This document shows positions 32,784-49,621 of a DNA stretch of 64,000 bases, piece by piece. The stretch spans positions 366,001-430,000 of the forward strand of contig JARHVA010004809.1 in the NCBI GenBank assembly GCA_037957365.1, in the 5' to 3' direction. The notes below the pieces were generated by a model that worked only from the letters and a program-made list of their open reading frames with translations, had not been told where the DNA came from and searched no databases. The stretch's first letter is position 1; each line of letters begins with the position of its first letter. This stretch comes from Torreya grandis. Lineage: Eukaryota; Streptophyta; Pinopsida; Cupressales; Taxaceae. Position numbers and translations under genes: made by a program.

Positions 32784-32859
<76 letters not shown>
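32784..32859. repeat. Compound microsatellite (TC)n(AC)n
   Basis: About 24 TC units followed by about 14 AC units, then a TATATGTATA-type tract to 32920. Apparent open frames across it are artefacts of the repeat. Confidence 0.95.
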
Positions 32860-32863
<4 letters not shown>

Positions 32864-33084
32864 TATGTATATATACATACATATATGTATATGTACACAC
32901 ACACACATGTATATGTATATAATGCTCTCTATTTCTCATTTTAATATCAAATGCATATAATTTTATATATATCAGATATGTGTTGCATCATATTTTATTT
33001 TTTGATATTGCATTAGATTATTATATTAAATGTGATTTTTATGAACAATAAAAATTTACTTTTACCTTATGTGGAGACAAGTGC

Positions 33085-33155
33085 TATTAGCATACATATC
33101 TTAGATAAATCTATGTAAAATACACCGATAGATATCCTTCTCGATAAAAGATTTA
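33085..33155 (+). repeat. Foldback-family arm
   Basis: Reads CATACATATCTTAGATAAAT, then CTATGTAAAA and GATAGATATCCTTCTCG, the left-hand arm of the 16.2-kb foldback. It lies 630 bp after the Helitron helicase, as the complete foldback lies 300 bp after the other helicase relic. Confidence 0.65.
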
Positions 33156-33419
33156 ATTTTTATAACATATTTAAGGACTTCATCTCCAACCACAATGTAA
33201 ATGTAATATTTCATCAATTAAATTGTTTATTTTGTTTTTGGTTTTGGTTTTGGTTTGTTCGTTTATTTTTCTATTTTTTATTTTTTTTTAATATTTTTTT
33301 ATAATTATATATTTAATAATTAAATTTTGAAATAAATATAATATTTTTACAAATTCTTTAAATTATTTTAATAATAAATTATAATGAACATTTTTTTCAA
33401 TATTTTAAATTTAAAAAAA
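33156..33419. other. AT-rich sequence, no gene
   Basis: Contains a short (GGTTTT)n run at about 33240-33258, otherwise low-complexity A/T. Confidence 0.5.
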
Positions 33420-33790
33420 AAAATTAAAATTTACTAGATTTTAAAATAAATGGTATTTTTTTATAAAAAAATTTATAGATTTTAACAAATAAATTATTTA
33501 TTTTTTAGTAGTTTAAACATAATTATTAATTTTAATTTATAATTACACGAAGGTGTTCCTGTAATGGCATCTAGAGGAGGTGGTTGAGAGTTGTAATGGC
33601 GTGAGAATGTTAGGATTTAATTATTTGAGAGCTAACATTATAAAATATAAAATAAAACAATTTAACTATATCAAAGCTGACATGATTAAATAAAAAAATA
33701 AACATGACGATTTAAAAAAATAAGAAAAATATAAATATAAATAAATTCAAACAAAAAAATAAACAAAAATATAATGTAAAGCGAGAGAAA
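33420..33790 (+). repeat. AT-rich repeat block shared with 18.14-18.38 kb
   Basis: Same ordered words as 18140-18380 with an extra insert of about 130 bp near 33460-33590. Confidence 0.65.
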
Positions 33791-34300
33791 TAAAAATTAA
33801 AGAAGAGTTTAAAAAAGGAGTAAATTAAATTGTCATAGCAAATAAAATACAACTTTCATTGTCATGTTTTAAATATTAGTTATTTTCTCATTATTTTTCC
33901 TATACAACTTCCATCATTGTTTTTAGTGTTGTTGGTGTAGTGCTTTTATCCATTGAGTTTTGCCTACACGACCTTATGGTCATTCTGTCAATTAAGCTTC
34001 CTTAGGTTAGTTGTAGAAGGGTCACATAGGGTAATTTCTAATTAGAAAAATTAGAGGCTTCCTCATGTTGCCCCATTTTTTCTTATATGCACCCTAGTTT
34101 TCTATTTTGGAAGGTTAGGCAGGGTATACAATTTTATGTAAGCAGGGTATTTTTTGCAGTATTGTTGTGTGAAAATAAGCTTCTTACTCATTTACAATTT
34201 ATCTATGATTTTATTGCTCTATACATAGATTTGTTTAATCTTTTGTGCAAGGATCCAAGATCGTGACCAATCCTACAAGTGTCAAATTGATTTCCACCTG
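33791..34300. other. Unassigned sequence of more mixed base composition
   Basis: No supported frame. 33900-34270 is less AT-rich than its surroundings and contains GCAGGGTATACAATTTTATG and a second GCAGGGTATTTT 30 bp on. It may be a fragment of an LTR or other transposon insert. I cannot place it. Confidence 0.3.
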
Positions 34301-35416
34301 AGTGGTTATATAATATTACAATATCATAATTAATAAATAAATAATCATATTATCACATCATATTTATTAATAATCATAACAATGAAATTGTAAAAACAAA
34401 TTATGATAAAAAATATTATTGATAATAAATAAATAAATAATATAAACAATATATGGATATTCATAACTAATTTATAAGTAATATATAGATTTTATCACAT
34501 CCTATTTATAAATAATCATAATAATAAAATTGTAAAAAAAACTAATTTATAGAAATGAACAATGAAATTTTAAAAATAAATTATCATAAAAAATATTACC
34601 ACATCATAATAAATAAATAGATAATATATAGATTATAACAATTAAATTGTAGAAATAAATTATAATAAAAAATATTACAACATAATAAATAATTAGATAA
34701 TATACAAATAATTATAAATAATTAATAGATATAAAATAGATTTTACCACATCATATTTATAAATTATCATAACAACCACATGGCAATGACTTGCCAAGTT
34801 CAGGTTGGGTCCCGATGATATGGATCCTCTGCCTTCTGATCTTGTTCTAGAAGCCTAATATTTTCTCTTATGATATCGTTATGACTTGTTCCTAGGCAGG
34901 GCCTAGTAGTTTTTGTTGTTGTTTTCTATTCCTAGATTTTGCCTAGTTTGATGTTTGAGGTGTGCTTCCATACTGCATATTTTTTTGTAAATTATTTGTA
35001 TATTTATTCTGTTAATATATATAATCAAAAATAAATTAATTAATTAATTAATATAAAAAATATTACCGTATTGAAGTAATTAAATAAATAATATACACAT
35101 AATTATAATTAATTTATATGTAATATATAGATTTTACCACATCATATTTATAAATAACAATAAAATTTAATTTATAGGTAATATATATGGATTTTACTAC
35201 ATATTTATAAATAATCATATCATAATAATGAATTATAAAAATAAATTATCATAAAAAATATTACCACGTCATAATAAATAAATAGATAATATACAGATAA
35301 TCATAATTAGTTTATTTATCATAAAAAATATCACCACGTGATAATAAATAAATAATATATAATTAATATATAGTTAATATGTATATTTTACCACATCATA
35401 TTTATAATAGATAATC

Positions 35417-35463
<47 letters not shown>

Positions 35464-35857
35464 CAATTTTAAAAACAAATTATCATAAAAAATAACATCA
35501 TATCATAATAAATAAATAGATAATATATAGATAATCACAATTAATTTACTGATAACATATAGATTTTACAGAAACATATTTATAAATAATCATAACAATG
35601 AAGTTTTAAAAATAAATTATTGTTAAAAATCTTACCACATGATAATAAATAATTATAATAATACAATTTTAAAAACAAATTATCATTAAAAATAACATCA
35701 TATCATAATAAATAAATAGATAATATATAGATAATCACAATTAATTTACTGATAATATATAGATTTTACCGAAACATATTTATAAATAATCATAACAATG
35801 AAATTTTAAAAATAAATTATTGTTAAAAATCTTACCACATGATGATAAATAATTAGG

Positions 35858-35931
<74 letters not shown>

Positions 35932-36060
35932 CTCCAACATATTTATAAATAATTATAACAATGAAATTTTAAAAATAAATTACCATAAAAAATATCACCA
36001 ATATAATAAATAAATAGATAATATATAGACAATCATAGTTAATTTATAGATAATATATAA
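34300..36060. repeat. AT-rich tandem array, irregular units of about 150-200 bp
   Basis: The words TTTTACCACATCATATTTAT, AATAATCATAACAATGAAAT, TAAAAATAAATTATCATAAA and TAATAAATAAATAGATAATA recur in order at least eight times. 35463-35662 and 35663-35862 are nearly identical 200-bp neighbours, so the last duplication is recent. Two TA microsatellites (35419-35462 and 35860-35929) and a LINE-like insert (34777-35035) interrupt the array. Confidence 0.8.
34777..35035 (+). mobile_element. LINE-like 3' end inserted in the AT array
   Basis: Mixed-composition sequence in the midst of the AT repeat: GGTTGGGTCCCGATGATATG, GGCAGGGCCTAGTAGTTTTT, TTTGAGGTGTGCTTCC, then TTTTGTAAATTATTTG and a TTAATATATATAATC tail. 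Plant LINE 3' UTRs typically end with a TTTGTA...TTAATATATA-type tail, and 5' truncation is usual for them. No coding part is present, so the call rests on pattern only. Confidence 0.4.
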
Positions 36061-42037
<5,977 letters not shown>

Positions 42038-42111
42038 ACTTGGTCTAAGTTGAAACTCGGTGTGGAAGAATTAAGAGTTTTTGGTTGCATTACGTGCATT
42101 CATATTCCTTG
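42038..42111 (+). pseudogene. Ty1/copia integrase scrap
   Basis: One frame reads TWSKLKLGVEEL, RVFGC and ITCIHIP, then two stops. Copia polyproteins have the near-universal block P-x-E-x-W-x-G-x-K-P-x-x-x-x-L-R-V-F-G-C-x-x-Y-x-x-x-P at the end of the integrase core. Only these 24 codons are recognisable. The sequence on both sides gives no further pol homology, so this is a tiny relic. Confidence 0.6.
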
Positions 42112-43018
42112 ATGAAAATCATATTAAAGTTTAACATAATGATATTAAAACCATTTTCTTATCCATTCTTGGGGTCTAAAGGAGCCAAATAAATAATAAT
42201 GCCCCACTTCGGATGAGGTTACACCAAACTATCAGGACCAAGAGTAAGTAAACCCCACCAAGATGGATGTATGACATATTTCCCACAAGGAGGTGACAAA
42301 TTCCAACCCCATTGAGGAGGAGGGGTGGAGATATGATTATGATTGTAATAGAATCCTCACCCTTCATTGGTTAAGCCTCCTTCTTGGAGTGGTCAACTAC
42401 CTAAGGGCCTCCTCCTTCTAGTGTGATTTTTGCTTGGTTATTTTGTGATTTTTCATGTGTTTTTAGTGCTTATTTATTTTTTACTGGATTTGTTCCTCTA
42501 GTAGAGAGTGTGAGCTATGAATTACAACTGGTTGCTTTTCTATGTAACCTTATGTAAATTATTATTTTTATTAATAATATTTTTATTGAAGTGTTCCACT
42601 AATAAAACCATTTTATTATGATATTCCTTCAAATTACAAAGGATATGAATCTATAAAAAAAAATTGTTCTTGTCAACGTATAGAAATACATATATCAAGA
42701 TATAGATATGTCATGTTTAATGATAGCAAATTTTCATTGTAACAACTAGCTCATATAATTTTAATTTTGTTGTAAACAAATTTGGTTAATTAAGTCCCTT
42801 AGGAGCACCGAGAAGAACATAAATGAATATAATAGATGATACTCTAGCAAGGGGAGTGAGCGATGAGGATGGAATTGTTAAGAAGATTGATAGATTGATA
42901 GGCAGAGATCTCATATTAGAAGAAAAAATCCTCCACAACATGTATTATAACTCAAATATTGATAACTAATATATAATTTAGATATATATATATATGTAAA
43001 ATATAAATAGAGAAGTTA
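42112..43018. other. No gene seen
   Basis: Mixed AT-rich sequence with no supported coding or repeat feature. Confidence 0.45.
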
Positions 43019-43135
43019 ATCCACATGCATTTGTTCTATTTATGTCACAATCCAATATAATATAGGCATCTCGAGAATGATATCTCTAACATATTTTATG
43101 TAGATAAATCTAATAAATGTATTCTAGTTACTTTA
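43019..43135 (-). repeat. Foldback-family half element (loop and right arm)
   Basis: Reads TTATGTCACAATCCAATATA, then CTCGAGAATGATATCTCT, then a TTTTATGTAGAT-like block and TTCTAGTTAC. It matches the loop plus right arm of 16280-16375. The GTAAC/CTAG edge also matches the GTTACTAG just left of the 16.2-kb left arm, which helps define the family boundary. Confidence 0.65.
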
Positions 43136-44790
43136 TATTCTAAGAATAAACATTAGGAAAATAAGAATAAAAATAAAAGTGTCATCGAAAGATAATTTGG
43201 CAAAGTCATATATTATTTTATTTTTTTCCTTTTTGCACTTGTAATTAGAAAAATTTCAAAACGTATATCATTTTTACTAAATTTAAAACCATATAAAAAT
43301 ATTTCAAATATAAATTAGGATACATGTGTAAAACCATTTAATAGGTCATCAAAATCTCCCCTCCTTGCACATCAATCCACTTGCATTACCAATCCATTCA
43401 CCGGTTGAAACTCTTCAGTAAAATTTTCCCATGATTTGGATTCCAAATAGTAGACACCAATCCACTTATGTTACCAATATCCTTACTAATTGAAACTCTA
43501 TTGTAAAAAAATTCCATGTTTTATATTACATATAGTAAACTATAATTTTCAAGTGTGTGTGTGTGTTTAACTCTCCATGTTAGATATCTAGAGATATTTT
43601 TACCCTTGTGGATAGTCTACCAACCCATAATCCTAATAGTTGAACTACATCTCTTTTAATATAACACCAAATTTTAAAATACATATACCATACATAGATG
43701 CAAATATATACATAACCTCTAAAAATAAGGGTTGTGTTGTGGCATGAGTACTAGCAGTTATTAGTAGATAATAATAATAATGTTATAAAATGTGTGATTG
43801 ATGGATAGATGAAGGCATAATTAGATTTAAGGAATAATAATTCACTTTGTGCCCCACATATTGTAGAAATAGGTAAATGATGATTGGCCACTATAAATAC
43901 TTGTTGGTAGAGATTAAATTTGACAATCCCCCATTCCCATCATGACATTTATTTCTTAAACATTTTCCCTTAAAATGTTAGCATAATTAATAGTAGAATA
44001 AAGAAATATTAAATATTATCTATATATTTATTATAATTGTTTAGAGTTTTTGACACTCTATTCAAAATTTCACCTTGCATCTGATACAATATACAAAAAA
44101 TTGATTGTATTTTATAGTTAAAAATGTAAATATGGTAATACAACCATCAAATTTAGTTTGTGTGGGTTGTTGGCTTGGTCATGAGTCATTATTGCTAATT
44201 GTAATAGAGAAACCTTATAGTTTATAGTTTTGCTTTAATCATGTTCATAAATTTATTTCTCTTAAATTTTATAGTTTCATTACCATTTAGAAGTTAGTTT
44301 TTCAAAATCCATTCTCATCAATACTTAGTTTTCAGAATTTTAGGATTGTAAACTGACTAAAATATTGAAGTTATTAAGATCTAAGTTCAAGTATGGATGT
44401 GACTAGTCAAGATAGAGATGGGGAGCCATATATATAGATAGGGGATTAGGTATGGGTTGGTTGAGATAGATATATGGCCTATATTTAGCATCTATGTAAT
44501 ATGATGGGATGGAACATGCACAAATGCATCAACCTATCTCAATTGATATGTCCAACCCTTGATGAAAACCTAGAATACTATACCCATATCATATTCATGG
44601 TCTATTTTATAATGTTAATACCATTATAAGTGGTGATATTCTCAAACTAGAGCTATGCCATACTATGAGTATGACTTGGTCCCCAATATATTAAATCAAA
44701 GGATAACATAGGAATGGGGCCCCTGCCATAGATATATGGGGGGTACCATTCCAAAGGCCCTATCCTGATCTCAATCCTACCATACTTGAT
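43136..44790. other. No gene seen
   Basis: A short GT run at 43553-43565. 43360-43520 holds an imperfect repeat of CCAATCCACTT-x-x-x-TTACCAAT. No coding support. Confidence 0.4.
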
Positions 44791-45260
44791 AAGTCAAGGG
44801 AAGCTTTCCATACCTACTTCATCTATGCTAAAGAGTAAGGCAAGGGAAGCTTGCATTCATGATATCTAGCTTTGCTTCACCTAATAACTTATCAAGGGAA
44901 GTTTGTCTTCATTATAGATAAAAAGTGAGTAAGGCATAAATTTTAAGGGAAGCTTGCCTTCCCAATATATGGATTTTCTTTGATTCTAGATTAAGGCATA
45001 AATATAAAGGTAAGCTTGATTTTGGATAGATATCTTTGTTCTTACCCTACCTACTTAGATATGTGATATCAATAAGATAAGGGAAGCTTGCTTCTTTATA
45101 TATAGATTCATTCATGTCCTACCTACTCAATTTTATCAAATAGATTCTTAGTTATCAAGGGAACCTTATCTTTCATATATTCTTTCCATTCCTACTTAGT
45201 TATTCTATAAGTACTTATCTTCTATAACTGGAAAGGGAAGCTTACTTCTTGATATATATA
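44791..45260. repeat. Irregular repeat of AAGGGAAGCTTGC
   Basis: Eight copies of AAGGGAAGCTTGC or close variants start near 44798, 44842, 44893, 44947, 45008, 45078, 45158 and 45228. Spacing grows from about 45 to 80 bp. Most copies include a HindIII-type AAGCTT palindrome. The spacers share weak words (TACCTACTT, ATATAGAT), so this is probably a decayed minisatellite. Confidence 0.7.
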
Positions 45261-45309
45261 ATGAGAAACTAAGTTTTTAATAATGATACATATGTAATAA
45301 ATCTATACC

Positions 45310-45665
45310 ATTGAGTATGCCTTACCTACTTAACCTACTTGAGTATGCCATACCTGATTGGATGTCAAATCCATATCTTGATCTTGACTATGCCCTACCT
45401 AAATACTTGAACCATATATTGATCTTGACTATTCCTACCTAAATTATTGTACTTAAGTATGCCCTAATTATTTTAAACCTAATTAAGTATGCCCTACCTA
45501 CCTATCCTAATTTCCTTACCTACTTGATTATGCTATACCTATTTGTCCATGCCCTACCTAATTGAATACTTGAGCCATATCTTAATCTTGAATACATGTG
45601 TCTAATCTTTATTGTATCTATCTTACCCAAGCCATATCTTTAATACTTGATAGTCGATTGAATAC
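45310..45665. repeat. Degenerate repeat of GAGTATGCCMTACCTA
   Basis: The words TATGCCTTACCTA, TATGCCATACCT, TATGCCCTACCTA and TTGAACCATAT/TTGAGCCATAT recur every 20-50 bp. It borders the previous array and may share its origin through the word TACCTACTT. Confidence 0.6.
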
Positions 45666-45689
45666 CCAATCCATATCTTGAAAGGAGAG

Positions 45690-45860
45690 GGGGCATTATT
45701 AGATCAATGGATAAAAGAGGGAGCATTATCAAGGGATGATTGAAAATTAGAAGAAGTGGGATTATCACCTATATATTTAAAGGAGAGGGGGAATTGATAG
45801 AGCCATATATTAAAATTAGAGGGGGAATTATCACCTATATAGAGAGAGGAGTTACTAGGG
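45690..45860. repeat. Short G-rich repeat AGAGGGGGAATT
   Basis: Five variants of GGAGAGGGGGAATT or GAGGGAGCATTAT at about 25-45 bp spacing, two followed by TATCACCTATATA. No coding support. Confidence 0.5.
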
Positions 45861-46469
45861 ACAATAAAAAAATGCTTGAAGGCAAATTTGGGTTGAATTC
45901 CTAAATAATTTTTGGGTTTATCGATATGCATAAATACTTTTCTATAGCATATAATATTTAGCATAATTATAGGCATTATATGATCACTCATACATGATAT
46001 ATACCACATACCTGGTATTACATGTAGGTATTCAGTCACTCATACATGACATTTACTTATAATCATGATATAATCTTTCATATTGAACATGAATGTAGAT
46101 AATCACCCTAGTACACTTCATTCAAAGTAGAAGGAATCAAAACACCATTCAAGAGTCATCCTAAATTGATATTTTTGAATCTAAAATAAATTTTAGGTAG
46201 ATGGGTCAATCCATGCATGCTTTAGTTCCAATCCCACACATACATGACCTGGCCACTTTAACCCAAAATCACATAGAATAGAGCCATCTTCTAACATTCC
46301 AAACTCATATAAGACACTACCACTACCACTACCATAACCACTAATATTTAGGGTGGAGGGGAGTGTTTTCAAAACCTAAGGCTCATATCAAAATCACTCA
46401 TATCACTATCTCCCTCTCCCCAAACTATATGGAGAGAGGGGGCTCAAACACATAAATCATCATTCATCA
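45861..46469. other. No gene seen
   Basis: Contains CACTACCACTACCACTACCA near 46317. Otherwise featureless. Confidence 0.4.
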
Positions 46470-47396
46470 TTGAAATCACACCCTCATAATTCATCATTAT
46501 CCTTCATCCCACTCTTATAAAACCTCATTGTCCCTAATCATCCCTAATCACTCCCACATCATCCCTCATCATCCTTAATCACTCCCTCATTGACCCCATC
46601 ATCCCTAATTGTCCCTAATCACTCCCTTGTCCTCCCTATTCAATCTGTCGTCATCCCTAATCATTCCCTCAATGGACCTTATTATCCATAATCATTCTAT
46701 AATCATCTTTTATCACTCACTAATAATATATAATCACTCCCTCTTCATCTTTAATCATCCCTAATCACTCCCTAAATGGACATCATTGTCCCTAATCACA
46801 CCCTCATAATCCCTAATCATCACTAATAAATCCCTCAATGTACCTCACTATCCATCGCCATCCCTAATCACTCACTCATCAACCCTCATCATCCATAATC
46901 ACTTCCTCATCATACATCATCATCCCTTATCATCCTTAGACCCTCCTTCATCATCCCCAATCATTCCCTCATTATCCCTCATTGTCCCTCATTAACCCTA
47001 AACATCCCTAATCACTCCCACAATGGTCCTCACTATCCCTATTCACACCCTCATTAACCCTCATCATACTTAATCACTCCCTCAATGATCCTCATTATCG
47101 TTATTCACACCCTTATTAACCCTCATCATCCCTAATCACTCCCTCATCATCTCTCATTGCCCCTCATCTACCCTCATCATCCCTAGTTACTCTATAATCA
47201 TTCATAGTCAATCTCTCATCATACAAAATCACTCTCTCATCATCCCTCATCATCCTTGATCATCTATAATAACTCCCTCAATATCCCTCATTATCCCTAA
47301 TCACACCCTCATTGACCCTAATCATCCATAATAACTCCCTCATTGTCCCTCATTGTCCCTCATCATCCCTAATCACTCCTTCATCGGACCTTGAAT
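46470..47396. repeat. Pyrimidine-rich minisatellite, core TCATCCCTAATCACTCCC
   Basis: For over 900 bp the plus strand is built from CATCCCTAATCACTCCCTCA and shorter mixtures such as CATTGTCCCT, CATCATCCCT and TTAACCCTCAT. The unit is 12-24 bp and heavily permuted, with well over a dozen CCCTAATCA words. Purine/pyrimidine strand asymmetry is strong. Confidence 0.85.
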
Positions 47397-47398
47397 CA

Positions 47399-47627
47399 TC
47401 CCACTAGTAGAATTTGGAAAATAAATGACTATATGACTAAAATTTTTAGTTAAAACAACTAAAAATGTCTAAATTTTATGAATTTTTTTCAACTCAACTA
47501 TAAATGAGTAAATAAATGACTAATTTGGTTATTGACTAAAAAATTATTTAGTCATACAAGTAAAAATGACTAAATAGTTACGTAAATATAAATTAGATAA
47601 AATTTAAAATATATATTTCTAGTGGGA
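47399..47627. mobile_element. CACTA-like MITE, about 229 bp
   Basis: Ends are TCCCACTAGTAGAA on the left and TTCTAGTGGGA on the right, inverted repeats that contain the CACTA terminus. The interior carries repeated ATGACTAAA / TTTAGTCAT words in both orientations, like the subterminal repeats of this superfamily. No coding sequence. A 3-bp target duplication could not be assigned, because the flanking bases extend the inverted repeat. Confidence 0.7.
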
Positions 47628-49621
47628 GTGTATTGTGCACGATTCCTTATTGAATATTTCCTCATTTCATCAGTTGGTAATTAGCCTAGCACTGATTTTT
47701 TTTGGGTTATAGCAGCTACTTGCATGGGTGATAAATCTTGTTTGGAGAGGAGATGGAGACTTTTAAAAAGGTGGGCAAGGAATTCAGAGTTTACTGCAAA
47801 GAATTTGAAGTCGATGAGGCCCTCTGTAATGAAGTTAGATTTGAGGATGCCCTCTACAAAAAATTTAGAGGTAATTCAAAACCCTCATTATATTAAACAC
47901 AAAATCTATAGCTTTTTGATTGGCAAATTATAGTAGTTACATAGGCAACTGTGTACTATAATAATATAGGTAGTTAAGGGTTTAGAGGACTATTTTTTTA
48001 GTAGTTTCCTCTACACATTTTGGAGCATATGGGAATTGAACTTGTAAATCAAGTGAAACACCACCTTCTTCTAGTCATTGGAAGAATTACATATCCTTAA
48101 AGAGCATAGAAAAATTGTAGAATTGGCATTGGGGCTTTTATTTATGAGTTTAACCTAAAAGCCATTTCCTAATGCCTCCATAAAATTTTGTTGAGCCAAC
48201 TATAGTTCATCACGCTTAACATGAAGAACCCCAATGTTTTTTAATAATTCAATGGGTACTTTTTCCATACTCTTCTTTAGAAGAGACTTTATTGTCTTAA
48301 GAGAATATAAGGCTGCACTAGGGTTTGAGGATATTAATAACTCACCCATCTTGATAAATGCATGGGCATCATGTGGATCTATGCGAGTTGCCTTAAAATT
48401 TCTAAATCCTTTTGTTGGTTCTCAAAATTTCAATAGGCAAAACCTTAAAAGGATGCCAAGCTTTATGATTAGGTTATGCAACCAATTTAGCCAATAGACA
48501 GAATCAACCCAAGTGGTTAGGATTCTCTGCACTATAGGCTCTGCTTTTCCTAGGTGGGTATTACCTTATATTCACCAATGATTAATTACTCCTCAAATTT
48601 GTTGGTGACTTTAGAGAAAATTAAGGTATTTATGTAATTTTGTCAATTGAATCATCCAATTCACCCTAATCCAAATTGGCATATGATTTTAATTAGATTT
48701 TTTTAATTTTGTATTCTACTATTACTCCTACTCCTACACAACAAAAAATTAAAATTGAAATTTTTGAATATGATACAAGGAAATGATTCTAGAAAAGAAT
48801 TGATTGGTACTTTTCTCAAAAATTAGGTAATAGAGTCTGTCCACAAAAAGATTTGTGCTTTCTATCTAGCCATAAATTGAATGACTTGGCATGGGATTGT
48901 CTATGACTAGCATAAACATGCAAGATTATTATTACCTGGGTCTTCTTAATTATCAAAATTGAATCCTCCAAGTTACAGTGATCTATTCAATGGAATTTAA
49001 TCCCTACTTGATGAAACCCAATTAGATAAACCACCCAAAAATAATAAATGTGTTTTAAATAATTAAACATATACTTGATATCTTAATTCAAATAACAAGG
49101 AGAAATAAAATGGAGACAACAAGATAAAGTATAACATGATTTTCAACAAGTAATTAAGAACTATATATATGGTACCAAAAAAATGTGGTTTGCTTTTATT
49201 GATATATCTTTGAAGAACAGGGCTTACAATGTCTTTTTCCAAAATCAAATTCCCAGAGAGCTTTCCCAAGATCTTGGTTTCCTTCTTATGTGGGTGAAGG
49301 AAGCTACAAGCTTCAGACCTTTCACATTCCAAAAAATTAATTTTAATATACCCACCCCTTAATATGACCTTTTACAACATATACTTTTTGACAAATCTTA
49401 AAAAGACTACCAAATATATTTTGAATACATATTGGAAATCATAAAAATACAAACAGGTGGATGTCCAAGATTTTTTGGTGCCATGTTGACACCAACTTGA
49501 TGCTCATTACTCCTCTACGTACTTGGCCTACTTATTCTTCAATTATCAAATACTGATTCTCCCAATGGTACAATGTGAAATCATTAAGCCACTTACATTC
49601 TTAGATATAGAGCAAGTTGGC
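47628..49621. other. No recognised gene
   Basis: The longest plus-strand frame (48234-48497) has no familiar motif. On the minus strand, TATTAAGGGGTGGGTATA at 49347-49365 looks like a polypurine tract and lies 260 bp after the end of the long pseudogene at 49622-52962, hinting that the pseudogene could be part of a retroelement. Confidence 0.35.

Noticed and set aside
46470..47396. Interstitial telomere array, because CCCTAA occurs many times
   Set aside because: The plant telomere unit is CCCTAAA in head-to-tail 7-mers. Here the word is CCCTAATCACTC with variable spacing.
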